From: Circinella minor
Lineage: Eukaryota; Mucoromycota; Mucoromycetes; Mucorales; Lichtheimiaceae
Direction: 5' to 3'
Length of the DNA stretch: 64,000 nt
NCBI GenBank assembly: GCA_016758965.1
Contig: JAEPRB010000002.1
Span: 62,001-126,000 of the forward strand
The notes beneath the pieces were generated by a model. It made no database searches. It was not told the origin of the DNA and saw nothing but the letters and a program-made list of their open reading frames with translations. The position numbers and the translations under genes are program-made. The number at the start of each line of letters is the position of its first letter. The stretch's first letter is position 1. Below, in pieces: positions 26,977-43,129 of the stretch.

Positions 26977-27595
26977 ATGCATTCTCGTTTATTAGCAACG
27001 CTTGTCGCTCTTTTCTGTTCTATCGGTTTTACTATTGCTGCAGATATCATTCGAATCGACCAACCTACCAATAATCAACAAATTCCTAGTAACACTGATA
27101 TTGCTTTCCAATACACAATCTTGGGTGCTCAAGCTAGTAAGTATTTTATTTTTGTTATGGGAACCGCTCCATTTTATATATTTCATTATCTGAAACTGTT
27201 GTTATGGTAACCTAAAAATTAATTATTACCATATTTTTTTTTATCAAATTATAGACGGAATCACAGACGCTTATTATCCCAATTCCTTTGCTGTTGATTT
27301 TCAATGGGTTCAAAAAAGCGATGAGAGCAATGTGTTGAAATTCACTGCAATCAGCTCTTTGGAATCTAGCCCCGCACCTGCAGGTGTTTCTGATAAGCAA
27401 TACACAAACACTTGGAAAGTACCTAACTGCCACTTCTTCACGCGCTACCAAACAAACGATTACACATTTTCCATGGTGGTTACACCACAATATTCCACTC
27501 TTACTGTCAATCAGACTGCGCCTGGACCTGAACAATCAGTTATTTCTGTACCTGTTAATATTCAAGTCAATAACGGTACTTTCCCTCGATGCTAA
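26977..27595 (+). CDS. Small secreted protein, possibly Kre9/Knh1-like fold
   Basis: Two exons (26977-27136, 27255-27595) close in phase to 166 aa. The N-terminus is a clear signal peptide (MHSRLLATLVALFCSIGFTIA, cleavage probably after AA near residue 22). The mature part begins ADIIRIDQPTNNQQIPSNTD, like the beta-sandwich seen at the start of fungal Ser/Thr-rich GPI-anchored and Kre9-type cell-wall proteins. There is a single Asn-X-Ser/Thr near VNQTAP and another at NNGTF. It ends in Cys with no GPI signal or membrane segment, so free secretion into the wall or medium is likely. The family assignment is tentative; secretion is well supported. Confidence 0.82.
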
Positions 27596-28291
27596 ATGTA
27601 ATTAGAAGTGAGAGAGGAAAAGGGCTCTGGCCTTATTTATATTAGAATCGATCAAAAAACAATAACATTAACGGTGCAATTTTTTTTTGTAATTGAATCA
27701 AACCCTTAGCATTATAATAACTCGTTTATCATCTAATTCGCGTACTCTTCTTCTTTCTTCTATTATCCGTTAACACCATACAAACCATCTATATCTGTTT
27801 TTTTTTTTTACTTCTTTGTTTCTTTGTTTGTTTATTTGTTTTTTGCATAGCAAAGTATGAAGAGTATAATATATTTTTATTTTTATTTAAAAAAAACCAA
27901 ACTCATCAATTTTCTTCCTATAATGAATGTATTCTCCGGTTCATCATACATGTGCGAAGCTCCTTATAAATTATTCTTTGTCAATGGCGGCATACGACGT
28001 CAGATCTTTTTTTTTAGTAAAAGCGGACTGACTCAACAACTCCGCATTGTTACCAACTTTGGTTTCTCCTTGTGACTATTCATCTAGATTTCTGAGATAA
28101 TCGTTTAATTGTGTGGGTTTCCATCGCGTTCAAAAAGAGATTGCTTTGTTTGAAACTGACTTCTTTTTAAGTTCACTCTCTTTTCTTTTCCTTCTCAACC
28201 CTTCTTCCTTTTTACTTACATTAAAACTACGGGTTTTTTTTTCTTTAACTCATATATCCTTTCATCTTATTTTTTCTTTACGAAATAAATA
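27596..28291. other. Intergenic between the secreted protein and homocitrate synthase
   Basis: AT-rich, with pyrimidine tracts at 28160-28280 just before the homocitrate synthase ATG, typical of a fungal promoter and leader. A 72-codon frame at 27857-28075 has no family resemblance and is not called. Confidence 0.5.
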
Positions 28292-29818
<1,527 letters not shown>

Positions 29819-32800
29819 TAACCACTTATTACCAGTACAAGATTCAATTTTTTCAAGCATTTAAATTTTCCAACAGCATAACCCTTTTTTTTTTTGACTC
29901 ATTCTCTCTCTCTCTTTTTTTTCTTTTTTACCCTTCATTTTATCTTATGTATAAAAAGTTTGCAGAATTATATATTATTAAATACACATACTCTCCCATA
30001 ACAAAAAAAAACATCCGCACATATAAACATATATAAATATATATTAGTACATATCACTTTTTTTGAAAAATAAAATATTTCAAGTTTCTATCATGAGATT
30101 GATTTGACATCGTTGTTGTACAAAAGTAGGACACTCCTGACACCAGGTTTTTTGACGCATGCTTTGTCATTAACTTTAAATTCATGCTGTAACTCCGCTA
30201 TCAAAAAAAAATATGCCCTACATATGCATGCATCTTTCTAAGATGCAAATATCCTTTCAATGAGCTGAAGATTGATTATTATTATTAATGAAATGTTTTA
30301 TGGTGGTATACTACCATTACTTTAAACCCATACAAGTAGAAAGGGGGAAATAAGACGATGGTATTATCATAAATGGTAAACATTTGAATTGATGATGCTG
30401 GAGAAGAAACGAGGTACTTTCTGGTCAGAAAAAGTTATATAATACAGGATTGTGTGTTGAATACTAGATTCAAGAGAATAACATTTTATAATGAGAGAAT
30501 AGTCTACACCAGTCTTTTCCATATTCGAAGGGAAAAATTTTCATATGTTGAATTACCAGGTTTTTTAGTACGTACACGGACCAAAAATAAAAAATATCAG
30601 TCTACCCAAATCGAAAAAAAAATGCAACCCCGTTCATGAACATTTCGCCCCTGGAATACGGACAAGGTTAACGTTGACTGTGAAAAATAATTCTCTTGGA
30701 TCTGGTATTCAATGCAATATCCTGTGTTTTTATATTTAATGTACATCATTCCATTATCGATGCATTGTAAGACCAAAAGACTCGGTCTTTCAAGTACAGC
30801 ATGTTAATGTTGTGTATATTCTTTTTATAATACTACCTGGTGGCCGAAAGTTGAAGATGAATAATTTCAACCACAGTCAGTGAATATATCATGTATACAA
30901 GATGACATTAAGTTTGACTGATTTAAACAGCGAATGAAGTTTGGAAATATTATATAAGAGCTGTGATGTTCATGAACATTTTACTCTTCTCCTTATGTAG
31001 CGAATGTGAGAATTTATGTGAATGAAAAATTAAAGCATCAAATTAATACAAAAATGAACTTTTTTTGAGACTCGTTGGATTAATCTGTTAAAGAACAACT
31101 ATAGATACCTTTTACAATAAACCCATAGAATTCGACCTTGAAAGTTGGTAGTAATAAATAAACTTTTGTATAGTTACATACATTATGACAGTACGTAATT
31201 TATGAGTACCCTTTTAATCATTCTATGTTGATGTAAAAATTGATATTAAAAATGAAGAATAAATTATGAAATTATTCTTGAAAAATGGCGATAACCCCTC
31301 TTTTTTCCGCGTTATTCTGCAAGCAGTTGTCCAAGGTATCTATTTATCGTATATGTGCTTAGTATACTTTAATTTTTTATTCTTTATCAAAATCTTGTTG
31401 GTATGTAGTATTGTAGCATATACTAGATTGTTACGTAATTCACACTATCAATTTCTTTTCAAGGACCAAGTTTTTGACCATTTTTTATTTCTAGTCATGA
31501 TTTAATAAAGTATTTTCTTTTATCAGATAATATAAAGAATCATATTAAATTCATTATTGAAATAAAACATACTATTGATAAAGAAAAAAGAGAACATTCT
31601 TTTCAATATTTTACGTTTGATACTAATTTATTACTGACGTTCTCTATTTTATTACTTTTGATGGTGCACAAAGTAGTATACCTGTACAGTATAATAGACT
31701 TGAACTATTCAAAATTCAAGTTCGTGTAGTCATACATTTTGCTTCTACGAGTTTTAATCTCGATTTCGTACAAACTATTATAACTGCTGTACTAATATCG
31801 ATTACTATAATATATGGCTGGTATGCTCCGAACATAAAGATACATCATCAAATGTGGTACATACATTACGTATAAAAATCAAACAAACAGAGAAGTTCGA
31901 AATTGAAATATCGCATCTGATTTTTGTTCTCTTATATAAAAGGAAATTGGAAAACATTTTTTCTGCAAAATATCCTGTTTTACTTTATATAATATAGTAC
32001 GTATGATACTACATATAAAATATAATTTATCTCAGGCACAATAGTATAAATTATTATTATTTTCTTCATGGAACTGTGACGAATAAGAGAGCTATATTAT
32101 GTTATCTCTCTCAAAGGATAAAAGGTTTCCGAATACTTTAATTGGCACCATTAATCATATATTGTGCTTATATATATATAACAAATTTACAACGACAATG
32201 AAGCTATAGTCTACGTCATCTACTACTTACACTTAGTCTTCAATATGCTGTCGAATGGTCATTCATATTGATATAATTAGATTGTTTCTCCAGGTTTTAT
32301 GAGTAATACAGGACCAAATTACAGGCCATTAAAGAAGCTTCAACTGACGACCCATTCAATAGAGACCTAGTACAAAAGTTTTTTAAGTGCGGGGAAAGAT
32401 ATACTGTAATTGAATAATTCCTATTCAAAGTAATAGTAGATATACAGTAGTAGAACTACAGAACTTGATCGTTAATAAGAAAACGGTTGGTTTTAAAAGC
32501 ATTTATCCGATCTTGTTTACCAGACCTAATTTGTAACCACTTATTTTATGCTATTTACAGCGACGTTTATATAAAAAAAAAGAATTAAACATTTTTTGAT
32601 TGTATACGCAAGTATAATGTTATGGAATGTTACTGAATACTATTTTATTGTAATTTATATTATTATGATACTGAAATCTATCATGAAAAAATAACACGAC
32701 TCTCTGGAACCATAATAAATGTTTATTACACTACAAAGTGGGTGTATCTACAATATATATTATAATTTGTGGAAATAAACTACAAAAAAATTCATACGTA

Positions 32801-34621
32801 TGTATAATATGGTGATGAACACTAATAGTGTTTGAAAGAAGACACTGGAATACGTCCAATAAAATGTCATAATTCCAGGGTATCATATATAACAGTATCC
32901 AAAAACAAGAAGAATAAAAAATCGCGTATACGGTGTTTTACATTTTTTCAGTTACGATTTGTTATATTATAACGAAAAGTAACGGTTAAATAAGTTGTAT
33001 GCGTATATTTCGAACAATTGAGTATAAATAAAAACAACAAATATATTATTTATTACCACAAAACTCATTCTTTTTTCTTACAAGAGCTGCTTTACAGTAT
33101 TTAAAAGAAAATTTTAAAAATGAAAATTATGAATTAGATAAAAGTATGCATTATGCATATATTTAATATATAATAAAGTTACGGATATGCTGCAGCATAA
33201 TGTTACTTTATACGTATAAACCATTTTTGGTTCTTCTATTATAGAACAATTCATTACTTGCTTTACATTTACGAATCAATAAGAAATACTAATCAGGTCT
33301 GATGCTTCATGATTCTTTTTTCTTCCTAAGACGTCGAATTTATCGTAATAATGTGAAAGTTGGAGTGCATGTAGCATTGTAAAACATAACCCCTGAATCA
33401 GAAAAAAAAAAGACCTTTTTTTTACTACGTACATATGCATTGATATATGTCCCAACACCATCATTATATTATTATTATTGAGAATAATTAAACATGCTCA
33501 CAATAATGACTAACATTATACAGAGCATTACAGTACATTCCTTGTACTTGGATATCCATTCCATTAGAAAAATCTAGGGTTATGATGCGTTGTCGGTTGT
33601 ATTTTCACATCGATTTAATTCGAAACCAAAAAGACTAAAATACAAAGATTATCATCTGTAATACACTAACACCAATCTAGATTAACTTATTGAATCGTTC
33701 CAAATAGTACTGCACATAGGTATTATTATTATTATTATTATTTGTCGTAGTTGTCGTAGATGTTTCTCATGCAATATTTATTTAAAAAACCGCTACCACT
33801 ATGATATGGTATTAGCATTTTGTATACGACTGATCTAGTTTTAAAATCACAGAATATTATAATATATATAATATAAATTGGCTATATACAAAATCACAGA
33901 GGCATATCATTATTTTTTATTATATATATGGCAATATAAATATGTTATCGTATTTCTTTTTTTTTTTTTGCTCATGATATTAAGGGGCATATAAAAAAGT
34001 CGTTACAAATATTCTAACCAAGTCCTTGAAAAAGAAAAAAAACACAAACTTTTATATAAAGGCGTTTATACTACATCTTATTATAAAACAACCATGCGGG
34101 GGTATCTGCAGGTCGATTTAGCCTCGACAGGTCTTTATTATTTGTGGCTCATGCTTCTTTTCTTTCTTACTATTTAAACGTTACTTTTGATCGCCCCTGA
34201 TTGAATGATATTCCGCTGCTCTTATCACTGTAAATTTTTCACCCCTGTTGATTAACATAGAAAAACTGCATTAAAAAGAAAAAGAAAAACTGGCAATCAT
34301 TACAAAGAAAAAAAAAACCAGGAGTTGGATGAGTGAGGTAAAAAGGGGTATGGCAGCGTGATTGTATTAGTATTATCAGGACGACAAGCAACCAAGAAGG
34401 GGGGTTTCTTTCAACAACTTTATATAAAACTGTTATACATTATGTTTTGAATAATGTTTAATTTTTGCCACTTCTCCCTTTCTCTTTCTTTTTATTACTT
34501 TTATTTTATTATTTAATATAATATACTATATTACATTATAGAGAAGCAAAAAGAAAAGCAGAACGCGTGTAAATAAACATACATACATACATATATACCA
34601 TACAAATACCTTTTTTTAAAC
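29819..34621. other. 4.8-kb AT-rich gene-free block
   Basis: After the homocitrate synthase 3' UTR, no coding frame or RNA gene that I can support on either strand. The longest frames (31266-31505, 33276-33464) are low in complexity. The final 600 bases carry TATATAAA boxes (34421-34428) likely serving the next gene. Confidence 0.55.
34421..34428 (+). promoter_or_regulatory. TATA box upstream of the SCAMP-like gene
   Basis: TATATAAA about 190 bases before the ATG at 34622; position-based assignment. Confidence 0.4.
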
Positions 34622-35895
34622 ATGTTTTCGCAACATATTGTAGACGATTTACCTAATATTATGTATAAAAATCCAGCAGTAACGACAAAAAAAATCAATC
34701 ATAACGACAATAACAGCAACTCACATTTATATAACCATGAAAACGACGATGATGGTGATGACAGCATCAGTATATTACATTATTACTACGCTAACAACAT
34801 AGCTAATAACTGTGGTGGTTCTTATTTCCAATATAAAGATACATGTCATGATCCATTTCAAGAAATCAATAATATACCATATCATGATGTAGACCTTGAT
34901 ACTTTAACTGAATCATCTTTGTCACTGGAACTAGAAGACGATGGAGACGAACGTGTATATTATGAAAAGGAAGAATACAGCAACAATGAAAATAAATATA
35001 ATCATCAATATGACAATATTGAAGCTCAACAGCAGGAATGGAATAATAATGACATTACCACTGCATATCGGATTTTTTCACCATCAATTTATCATCATCA
35101 AAAATCGGATATGAAAGCAATGACCACTTTAAAAGCAATTCCTATGGAACATCGTTTTACAATGCAATGGATTCATCGCGAATGGATTGGTTTCTGTATC
35201 ACGCTCTTTTTAAATTTTTTTGCTTCCCTTGCTACATTTTTTGATCGACCACCACTACTTGCCAATACCGCACATATATCACTTGGAGTTGCTGCTGCCG
35301 AAGGAATTCTATATAGTCTTGCAAGTTATTTTCTGTGGAAAAAACCTGCATGCAATGCATACATGACAAGTGATCCGGTGCAATACAGTAAGTTACATCA
35401 CTTTTAGCTCTTTTTATTTACTGCCCATATTATTAATATTATGGTTATGTAAACTAATATGTGCATTTATAATATTACTACTACTTATTATTATTATTAT
35501 TATTTTTGATCAGTGCGTTTTTTTGCATTTAATGCAATTCAAATCATATTTATTGTTTATAAAATAATTGGTGTTCCAATAACGTAAGTATCTTTTTTAT
35601 GACTTTTTTTTTTACTCCTATTCCCTATTCTTTGTTGTTGTTGGAGAGGAGAAGCGAATCATATATATATATAATATACTTAGTTATGTATTTATATTAA
35701 CTATAAAGTTCTTTCATACCAAAAAATAATAATAGTGGCAGTGCGGGTATTGTACAACTAATGATTTTGTTCTCAGAAGGAGGGTTCATTATCAAACTAA
35801 TCCTGACCCTTTTAGCTTTGATTAGCTGGTTGTCGTTACTTTTTCTTTCGTTATTTTTGTATAAAGAAACTTATAAGCATTTTCGATCCATATAA
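34622..35895 (+). CDS. Four-helix membrane protein, SCAMP-like
   Basis: Three exons (34622-35387, 35514-35583, 35736-35895) close in phase to 331 aa. The first 180 residues are disordered, rich in Asn, Asp, His and Tyr, with acidic patches. Then four hydrophobic segments follow: WIGFCITLFLNFFASLATFF, ISLGVAAAEGILYSLASYFL, FFAFNAIQIIFIVYKIIGVP and FIIKLILTLLALISWLSLLF. The protein ends YKETYKHFRSI. The third-loop pattern (IGVPITGSAG, near the SCAMP IGIPGWG site) and the final helix followed by Lys/His/Arg resemble secretory carrier membrane proteins, which act in vesicle recycling. NPF repeats typical of animal SCAMPs are absent. It could instead be another tetraspan family. Confidence 0.5.
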
Positions 35896-37643
35896 AGAAA
35901 GAGTGATCGATCACACAACGCCAAATCGAAAATAGATTAGACATGTGAAGAAAAATGATGAATACGGAGCTAATGACAGCAAAGAACAACAATAAACTTT
36001 ATTTATTTATTTTCTTTATTCTAAATAATACTTTTCTCCGTCTTTTTTTTTTTTATTGTGATTCGTTAGCACCCAATGCTGTTCAAAAAAAAAACAATCA
36101 AAATTAAAATTAAAAATCGGAATAAGCTCTTATAGGGATATAGATAGATTTGAAAGGAGTGTGTACAAAAAGATATATGGGAATAATATGTTTGTAAGTG
36201 ACTAATATAATACTTGTTTTGTATATAAAAATTATTTATTTTATATTCGTGCGATGGTTGCTGGGATCGACACCATAGTTACGTCGTTTACTGTACAGCG
36301 TTGGAAAATTAAATTTGACCAACAATAATGATATTTGATATAGAGAGACTCTAGATGAAAAAAAAAATACTCTTTTAGAGTTTTGTTTTATGTGTTTCTT
36401 ATACATTTTACGGTATCATATGTACTTATTTTCTCACTACTGTTTTAATTTTCTTTGTCTCACCATTATACGACTTTCTACACTAGTATAGCTTTCCTCC
36501 ATTTGAAGGGAGGGAAGGGTTAGTTACAACTATCATTTCTCTACCTTAGTTTTTTTTAACATCTTATTCTCATGGTACCGCAAGGAAGCGATTATAAATC
36601 TAAAAGTATCAACCATTTAAACCTTCCACTTTAATAAAATATAAACTTTAAACTATAGAAATCAATGTGTATTGTTTATTCGGGACCCCAGATGCACTTT
36701 ATATGTCCATTACTTTTTTTGTGGTTAGAAAATAAGCACTACCGATTGAGAATTAAGCACATACGTATAAACCAGGAACAGTTAATTATTTAAATAATCC
36801 CAAATCCATTCTTATTGTGATACCTTAGGTCAACACAGTGTTAGAGATTATATCTTCTCAATGTATATTTATATCGGTACAATGAAACAACGACTCAACC
36901 AAAGTAAATCCAAATTGAATCACATAGTTGGGTCTACACCGACTCGTTTTTAGTACGGTTTGAATCAAATAATTCGGATTATAGTGTCAACGGATCGGAT
37001 CGGATTTGGGATCATTGTTATATACTCTGGATTGTTAATACTATTGGGATATATAGATCTGTTATCAAAATTATGAATTCATGGATAAAGTTTCTTATTT
37101 AGTCTTGTAGTAAAAATACAATAAAATATAGAGTAACCATTATTTCAGTAAATATGTCACCAAGTCTAGGTACCACAGATAGCTAAAATTTATAAAATAA
37201 AAGGTTTACTTTATGCAAAAGTATTTCATCCAGAGATATAAATATAAAGGAAGTATATACATATATATATATTAAAATTAATAAGTGAGTAACATGATGT
37301 AATAATGAAATAAAAATCTAAACTAACTATTATGATTTTTAATGTTTTTTATATATAAAAATGATTCCGTAGGATAGACTTATTTGATAATATTTGTACA
37401 ACAAAAAATACGTAAGAGAGAAATAAAGCATGTGAAATTCTTTTTAAAATTTTATTAAAAAAAAGTACATGTGATAATTTCTCCACATTTTTTGTGCCTT
37501 TTTTTTTTTTTCAAACTCTTTCCCTTTCTCTTTCTCTTTTTTTTTTTTCTTGCTCTCTTTCTTTGTTTGTAAGGCATATTTAATATATATAATATACATA
37601 CTTTACCTTTCATATATTATAAGCCCTTACAAAATAATAAATA
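35896..37643. other. Intergenic, gene-free
   Basis: AT-rich spacer. The last 150 bases have T/C-rich promoter-like tracts before the ABC transporter gene. A GGATCGGATCGGAT patch near 36999 stands out slightly. No gene supported. Confidence 0.5.
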
Positions 37644-40592
37644 ATGCCACTTTTTTCTCAACCACTTGACCACCGACCATGGTTTCAGTCAAATAATTTT
37701 ATTATATATTCTTCTTTAGCAGCTGCAACAGCTGCTTTGGCTTATCGAACTTCGCAACAATCAACTTCATCAACAAAAACAACAGCAGCTGATCTATTAA
37801 ATAGCACTAAAAGAACCCTTTTCAAAGAAACTGAAGAAGAAACATTTAAACAACATAAACCATTGTTTCCTGTTGTAGACGTTGTTAAAAAAGTTGGTGT
37901 CAATGATGAATTCTTTCGACAATTAAAATCAATTGCAAAAATTCTTTTTCCAAATTACTATACAAAAGAAGTATTTTTGCTTATTTTGCATTCTATCTTT
38001 CTTATTCTTCGTACTTATTTAAGTGTCGTAGTCGCAAGAATTGATGGTCGTATTGTTAGAGATTTGGTATGTCTTTTTCTCTTTTTGTTTAATATATATA
38101 TATATATATAGTTAAACTCATCCTATATGATTATTTTTATTTATACAGGTCAGTGGTCGTGGAAAACGATTTCTTACTGGATTAATGTATTGGTTCGCAA
38201 TTGCTATTCCAGCAACATATACAAATAGTATGGTAATATATTTTTATTTTTATTATTTAAAGAGATGTAATTTGTTATGAAGGGGAATAATTGGTTATAA
38301 GTAAATAGAACCTTTTTTTAACTTATAATTATTTATATTTTATAGATTCGATACTTGCAATCAAAACTTGCGATTGGTTTTCGTACACGATTAACACGAT
38401 ATGTTCATGATTTATACTTGAATGATGATAAAACCTTTTATAAATCTATTAATTTAGATGGTAGAATTCAAGGTGCTGACCAGTAAGTACTTCTTTTATG
38501 GGTTCAGTTGTATTATGAGATTTGATTTTTGATTTTCTTCTCGTATCATTTATAATAGATTCATTACAACAGATATTGCCAAGTTCTGCGATACATTATC
38601 ATCATTATACTCCAATCTTGCAAAACCCATGTTGGATATGTTAATTTTTAACTATCAATTGATGAAATCCATTGGTATGGCTGGTACAATTGGACTTGGT
38701 CTCAACTATGTTGTAACAGCAAAACTTTTACGGGCAGTAACACCTTCCTTTGGTAAACTTGCTGCTATTGAAGCCAAATTGGAAGGTGATTTCCGTGCTG
38801 CTCATACTCGATTAATTACGAACGCAGAAGAAATTGCTTTTTATAATGGTGGTGAATTGGAACATTCTATCTTGGATAAAGCTTATTATGGACTTGTTAA
38901 ACATATTAATTCAATTTACAAGATTCGTATTAATTATAATATGTTTGAAGATTTTTTGATTAAATATGCTTGGAGTGCGTTTGGTCTTGTTCTTTGTGCT
39001 ATTCCTGTGTTTGCGCCTCATATGGTGGGCGATATTGCTGGAAATATTACAAAAGAAACAAGTGAAGATGCTCAAGTAGGTTCACGTACTCGTGGATTTA
39101 TTACAAACAAGAGGTAACAAAAGAGAAAGAAAGATATATGAGAATGAGTATGCTAAGATGAATATGCTATGATAACATGGGATTAACTTTTAAATATTTT
39201 TTTTTTTACATTTAATAAAAGATTGATGATGTCTCTTGCAGATGCTGGTGGTCGCATGATGTATTCATACAAGGAATTAGCTGAATTAGCAGGTTATACA
39301 ACTCGTGTGTATAGTTTACTTTCAGTACTTCATTCATTACACGTAAATGAATTTGATGGACCAAAGGAAGCCATTCCATTCGCATTGACTAATATTCAAG
39401 GAAAAATTAAACTTGGTGAAGATGGTATCAAATTTGAAAATGTACCTATTGTCACTCCTGCACCTGGTAAAGATCGTCAAGGTGAACTTTTGGTAGAGAA
39501 TTTGAACGTTCATATCCGTTCTGGAGAACACATGTTGGTCACCGGTCCAAATGGTGTGGGCAAAACTGCTGTTGCACGTGTCATTGCCACTCTTTGGCCA
39601 ACATTTGGTACTTTTATTTTTTATTTATTTATTTATTTGTTTGATGCATTAGATCTAAAGAAGATAAACTTACTAGTGTTTTTTTTTTTTTTTTGCAAAA
39701 TATAGAGGGTACATTATCAAGACCTGAAGATAGAAATATCTTTTATATTCCACAAAGACCCTATTTAAGTATGGGTTCTCTTCGCGATCAGTAAGCATTT
39801 TTATTTTTTATTTTTTATGTTGCAGATTGGTTTGGATATCAAAAAATCCATGGTTATTAATTTCTTATCTATATTATGTTACAGAGTCATTTATCCTCAT
39901 ACTCATGAAGATATGAAAAAGGCTGGACGAACAGATGATGAACTTATGAAGATTCTTGAAGTTGTTCGCTTAGCTTATATTCCTGACCGTGAAGGTGGTT
40001 GGGAAACCAAGAAAGAATGGAAGGATGTATTCTCCGGTGGTGAAAAACAAAGAGTAAGTTGATTAATTAATTATACTAAGAAGCTAACTATGATAATGAT
40101 AAAGAAGGAACTGACCAAAAACTTCATGATTATGATAGATTGGTATGGCGCGCTTGTTTTATCATCATCCTAAATATGCTGTATTGGATGAATGTACAAG
40201 TGCTGTATCCACTGATGTTGAAGGTCTTATGTATGCACACGCCAAAGACATGGGCATTAGTAAGTTACTTTATGCTTTTTTTTTTTTTTTTTGTAATATT
40301 ATATAATATTATATACGAGTTATGAAAAGAGTAAAGATATTAACCGTTATTTTGACTACGTAATATAGCACTTTTGACAATTTCTCATCGACCTGCATTA
40401 TTCAAATATCATCAATATCTGTTACGACTTACTGGTGATCATGGCAAGTGGGAATTAGAACAAATTGGTACACAACAACAACAACAATCTTTAGATAAAG
40501 AAATGCAAACTCTTGAAGACAAGTTACAAACTGTAGAGGCATTGAAATCACGACTTGGTGAAATTGATGGTGAACTCAGTTTGAAGCTATAA
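37644..40592 (+). CDS. Peroxisomal ABC half-transporter, subfamily D (PXA/ABCD)
   Basis: Imports long-chain acyl-CoA into peroxisomes for beta-oxidation; works as a dimer of half-transporters. Nine exons close in phase to 727 aa: 37644-38066, 38149-38232, 38346-38482, 38559-39113, 39222-39607, 39706-39790, 39885-40053, 40139-40259, 40369-40592. The N-terminal membrane domain includes the ABCD hallmark [16 protein letters not shown]. One nucleotide-binding domain follows: Walker [20 protein letters not shown], the Q-loop region [18 protein letters not shown], signature [15 protein letters not shown], Walker [13 protein letters not shown], and H-loop [13 protein letters not shown]-terminal coiled coil of about 40 residues ([20 protein letters not shown]) ends the protein. 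I cannot tell from sequence alone whether it is the PXA1 or the PXA2 partner. Confidence 0.95.
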
Positions 40593-43129
40593 AAAAAAAA
40601 AGGATGTTATTAATATTTTTTATGGGGGTGCCATGTTGATCATAGAAATTTTTTAATTTTCTGTGTGATTTGTAGCAGTAATTTTTTTTTTATTATTATT
40701 ATAGAAGTTTTTGTTGTTATTATATACTTCATCTCTTTTTTCTTCTTACTCTTTCTTTTTTTAATGTGAATCACACATTCTATGACCTTTTTATATATAT
40801 ATATATAAACCGTCCCAAGCTTTCTATATATTTCTGCTTAGTTTTATTATTACAAATTACCTTATTTTATTCTTTATATTATCCTTTTTCAAACATTTTG
40901 TACGGATTCCTTAATATACCACAAGTGACACATCCATCCACATAAACCTTAAATAATAATAGAAACCTGTAAGTTTTAACATATAAATACAAATATATTA
41001 TACAACAAAATCTTTCCTGTGTATCACACCAATATATATATATATTATTGTTAGTGGATTGCAGTATTGTTCGTGGATGGTTTATTATGATCATTGAAAC
41101 AAGTAATTATACAAAAAAATATTTTTGGTATCATCTTTCTTACTGAATCATCATACTGTGGTTTTCGTATTATGGCGTTACATACAGTCTATATTCTCCT
41201 GCATTATTATTACTGACATATAGCAATACCAAATAAACACACAACAAGCCTGATAATTGCTATCAACAATTCTTTCAAATAATAACATGATATCCATGTA
41301 TTGGAAAAGAAGTCATTGCATAAATAAACTCACGATATAGTCGATTTGATTAAGAGTCTATGAGATTATTAGAACAAAAAGTAGAATAAGAGAACAACTT
41401 CTTCAGTACTATAGTACTCACATTACAAAATAAATGCGAAAATGATTGATAAGGGTAATCAAAGAGTTATTCAGGGTGGGTAGTTTCCTGTCATGATAAT
41501 CACAAGCAAACTGAATAATGAATATATTGTGGTATTGTCTCTAGAAGATTTGAAACAGCCACTATAATTATCACGGAACCTATTATCATTCATATCGCGA
41601 ACCGCGTTTCTCGTATTCGCTTTTGACATGATTTGAGGATTATCCCCATGTCGAAACGAACCCAAACTAATACTTATGACGTATTTAGATGTTCATCTAT
41701 GAAAATTGAAATAAAACAGAGAATAAGATAGCCATATGGTGCTGAGATGATACTTGTTGCTATGAACAATAAATAATCAAATTAAAATGGTGTAGATAAT
41801 TGAAAATCCTATAATGATCTGATTCGATATCATAGGCCAAGACTTTGATATACTGTACTAATGTAGAGTATCCCTATGCAAATAATTTAGATGTTTAAAA
41901 AAAATATATATTTTATGATGCACAATACGTATGACAACATTTTAGTAGTTTTTAGTGCTGATGTACATCTGCCATTACTACTATATTTTTGTTCTGTAAA
42001 AGTAAGTCTTATTTGCTATTTATGTCATATATCATATATCATACCCATTGCATTTGCTTATATATACGTTCTCGACCTATCTACTCGAAGACTTATTACT
42101 ATTAAATGACTGATTGTTTTATCCCATTTTATCTTTAGCAGCATTTAATTGGAGGTGTATATTTCCATTTATGAATGCAGACCAAAATTGGGCTTTTTTT
42201 TTAATCTATATAATTTTTTTTTAAAAAAACAAATTCCACATTTTGTATGTAGTATTCTTATTATATGAAGATCAGATCTTTAGTATTATAAATAATGTCC
42301 CAATGTGCCTGTTATTTTCACATACTCTTATTTATCATGTGTCACACTTCTCACATGCATTCGTGTTGCATGAATAAAGTGAAATTTTTCCTGTTAATTT
42401 CATATATTATTGTATAGTGAGTTTTGTTTGTTCCACGTCTTGAATTTAGGTTACTCAAAAATACGCGTAAAAAAAATGTTGCATAATAAATTACAATTCA
42501 TTCCCCTTGAGATAAAAAAAAAGAAAATTTTACTTCATTTACCATTGTTGACTTCAGTTCTTGTCTATTCTTCATCTTCGAAAATACCCAGTGAATACTT
42601 TGTAAAGAAAATTTTCTTTTCTATTATTTTATATAGACTAACCCATTCATATGTATGGGTCTGATTCATAACATCCAATTATTATTTTTGTTTTTACACT
42701 TTCCTCTTTCTTTAATGTTACTGCCAAGTATCCAATTACCTGTTTGGTTTACTATCTGGCTATATATTATAGCTATATGTAAATTGTTGAAAGATAACAT
42801 ACAGGCGGGCGCTGTTTCAACCAACTAGACTTAGGAATCGGGTATTCAAGGATCTGCAGCTTCAATGACTCATTGATGGGACCATGTATCTCTTTTACAC
42901 CTAAAATTCAATGAGCGGTCTTTTGTTTATCCCTTCTCACTTGACATCAAAGATCATCTAAATAAATGATTTCAAGGGTTCCCCTAACAATTTTTTTTTC
43001 TCATGGAGGATTGGGGCGGGAACCCAGAAACCAACAAATTATATAAAGGGGAACAAAAAAGACATATCTTCTTTTTGCTTCTTTCTTCTTTACTATTTTA
43101 ATTTCACCAAAACTTCTTAACAAGCAAAC
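40593..43129. other. Intergenic, gene-free, with THI5 promoter at its end
   Basis: AT-rich, with no supported gene on either strand. The terminal 130 bases hold a TATA box and a pyrimidine-rich leader of the THI5 gene. Confidence 0.55.
43040..43048 (+). promoter_or_regulatory. TATA box of the THI5 gene
   Basis: TATATAAAG 82 bases upstream of the ATG at 43130, followed by a T/C-rich stretch. Strong core-promoter look and a short leader. The leader carries no riboswitch. Confidence 0.6.

Noticed and set aside
27857..28075. 72-codon plus-strand frame between the secreted protein and homocitrate synthase
   Set aside because: Low-complexity, no family likeness, lies in the promoter region.
31266..31505. 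79-codon frame in the gene desert
   Set aside because: Hydrophobic AT-driven composition only; no motif, no splice context.
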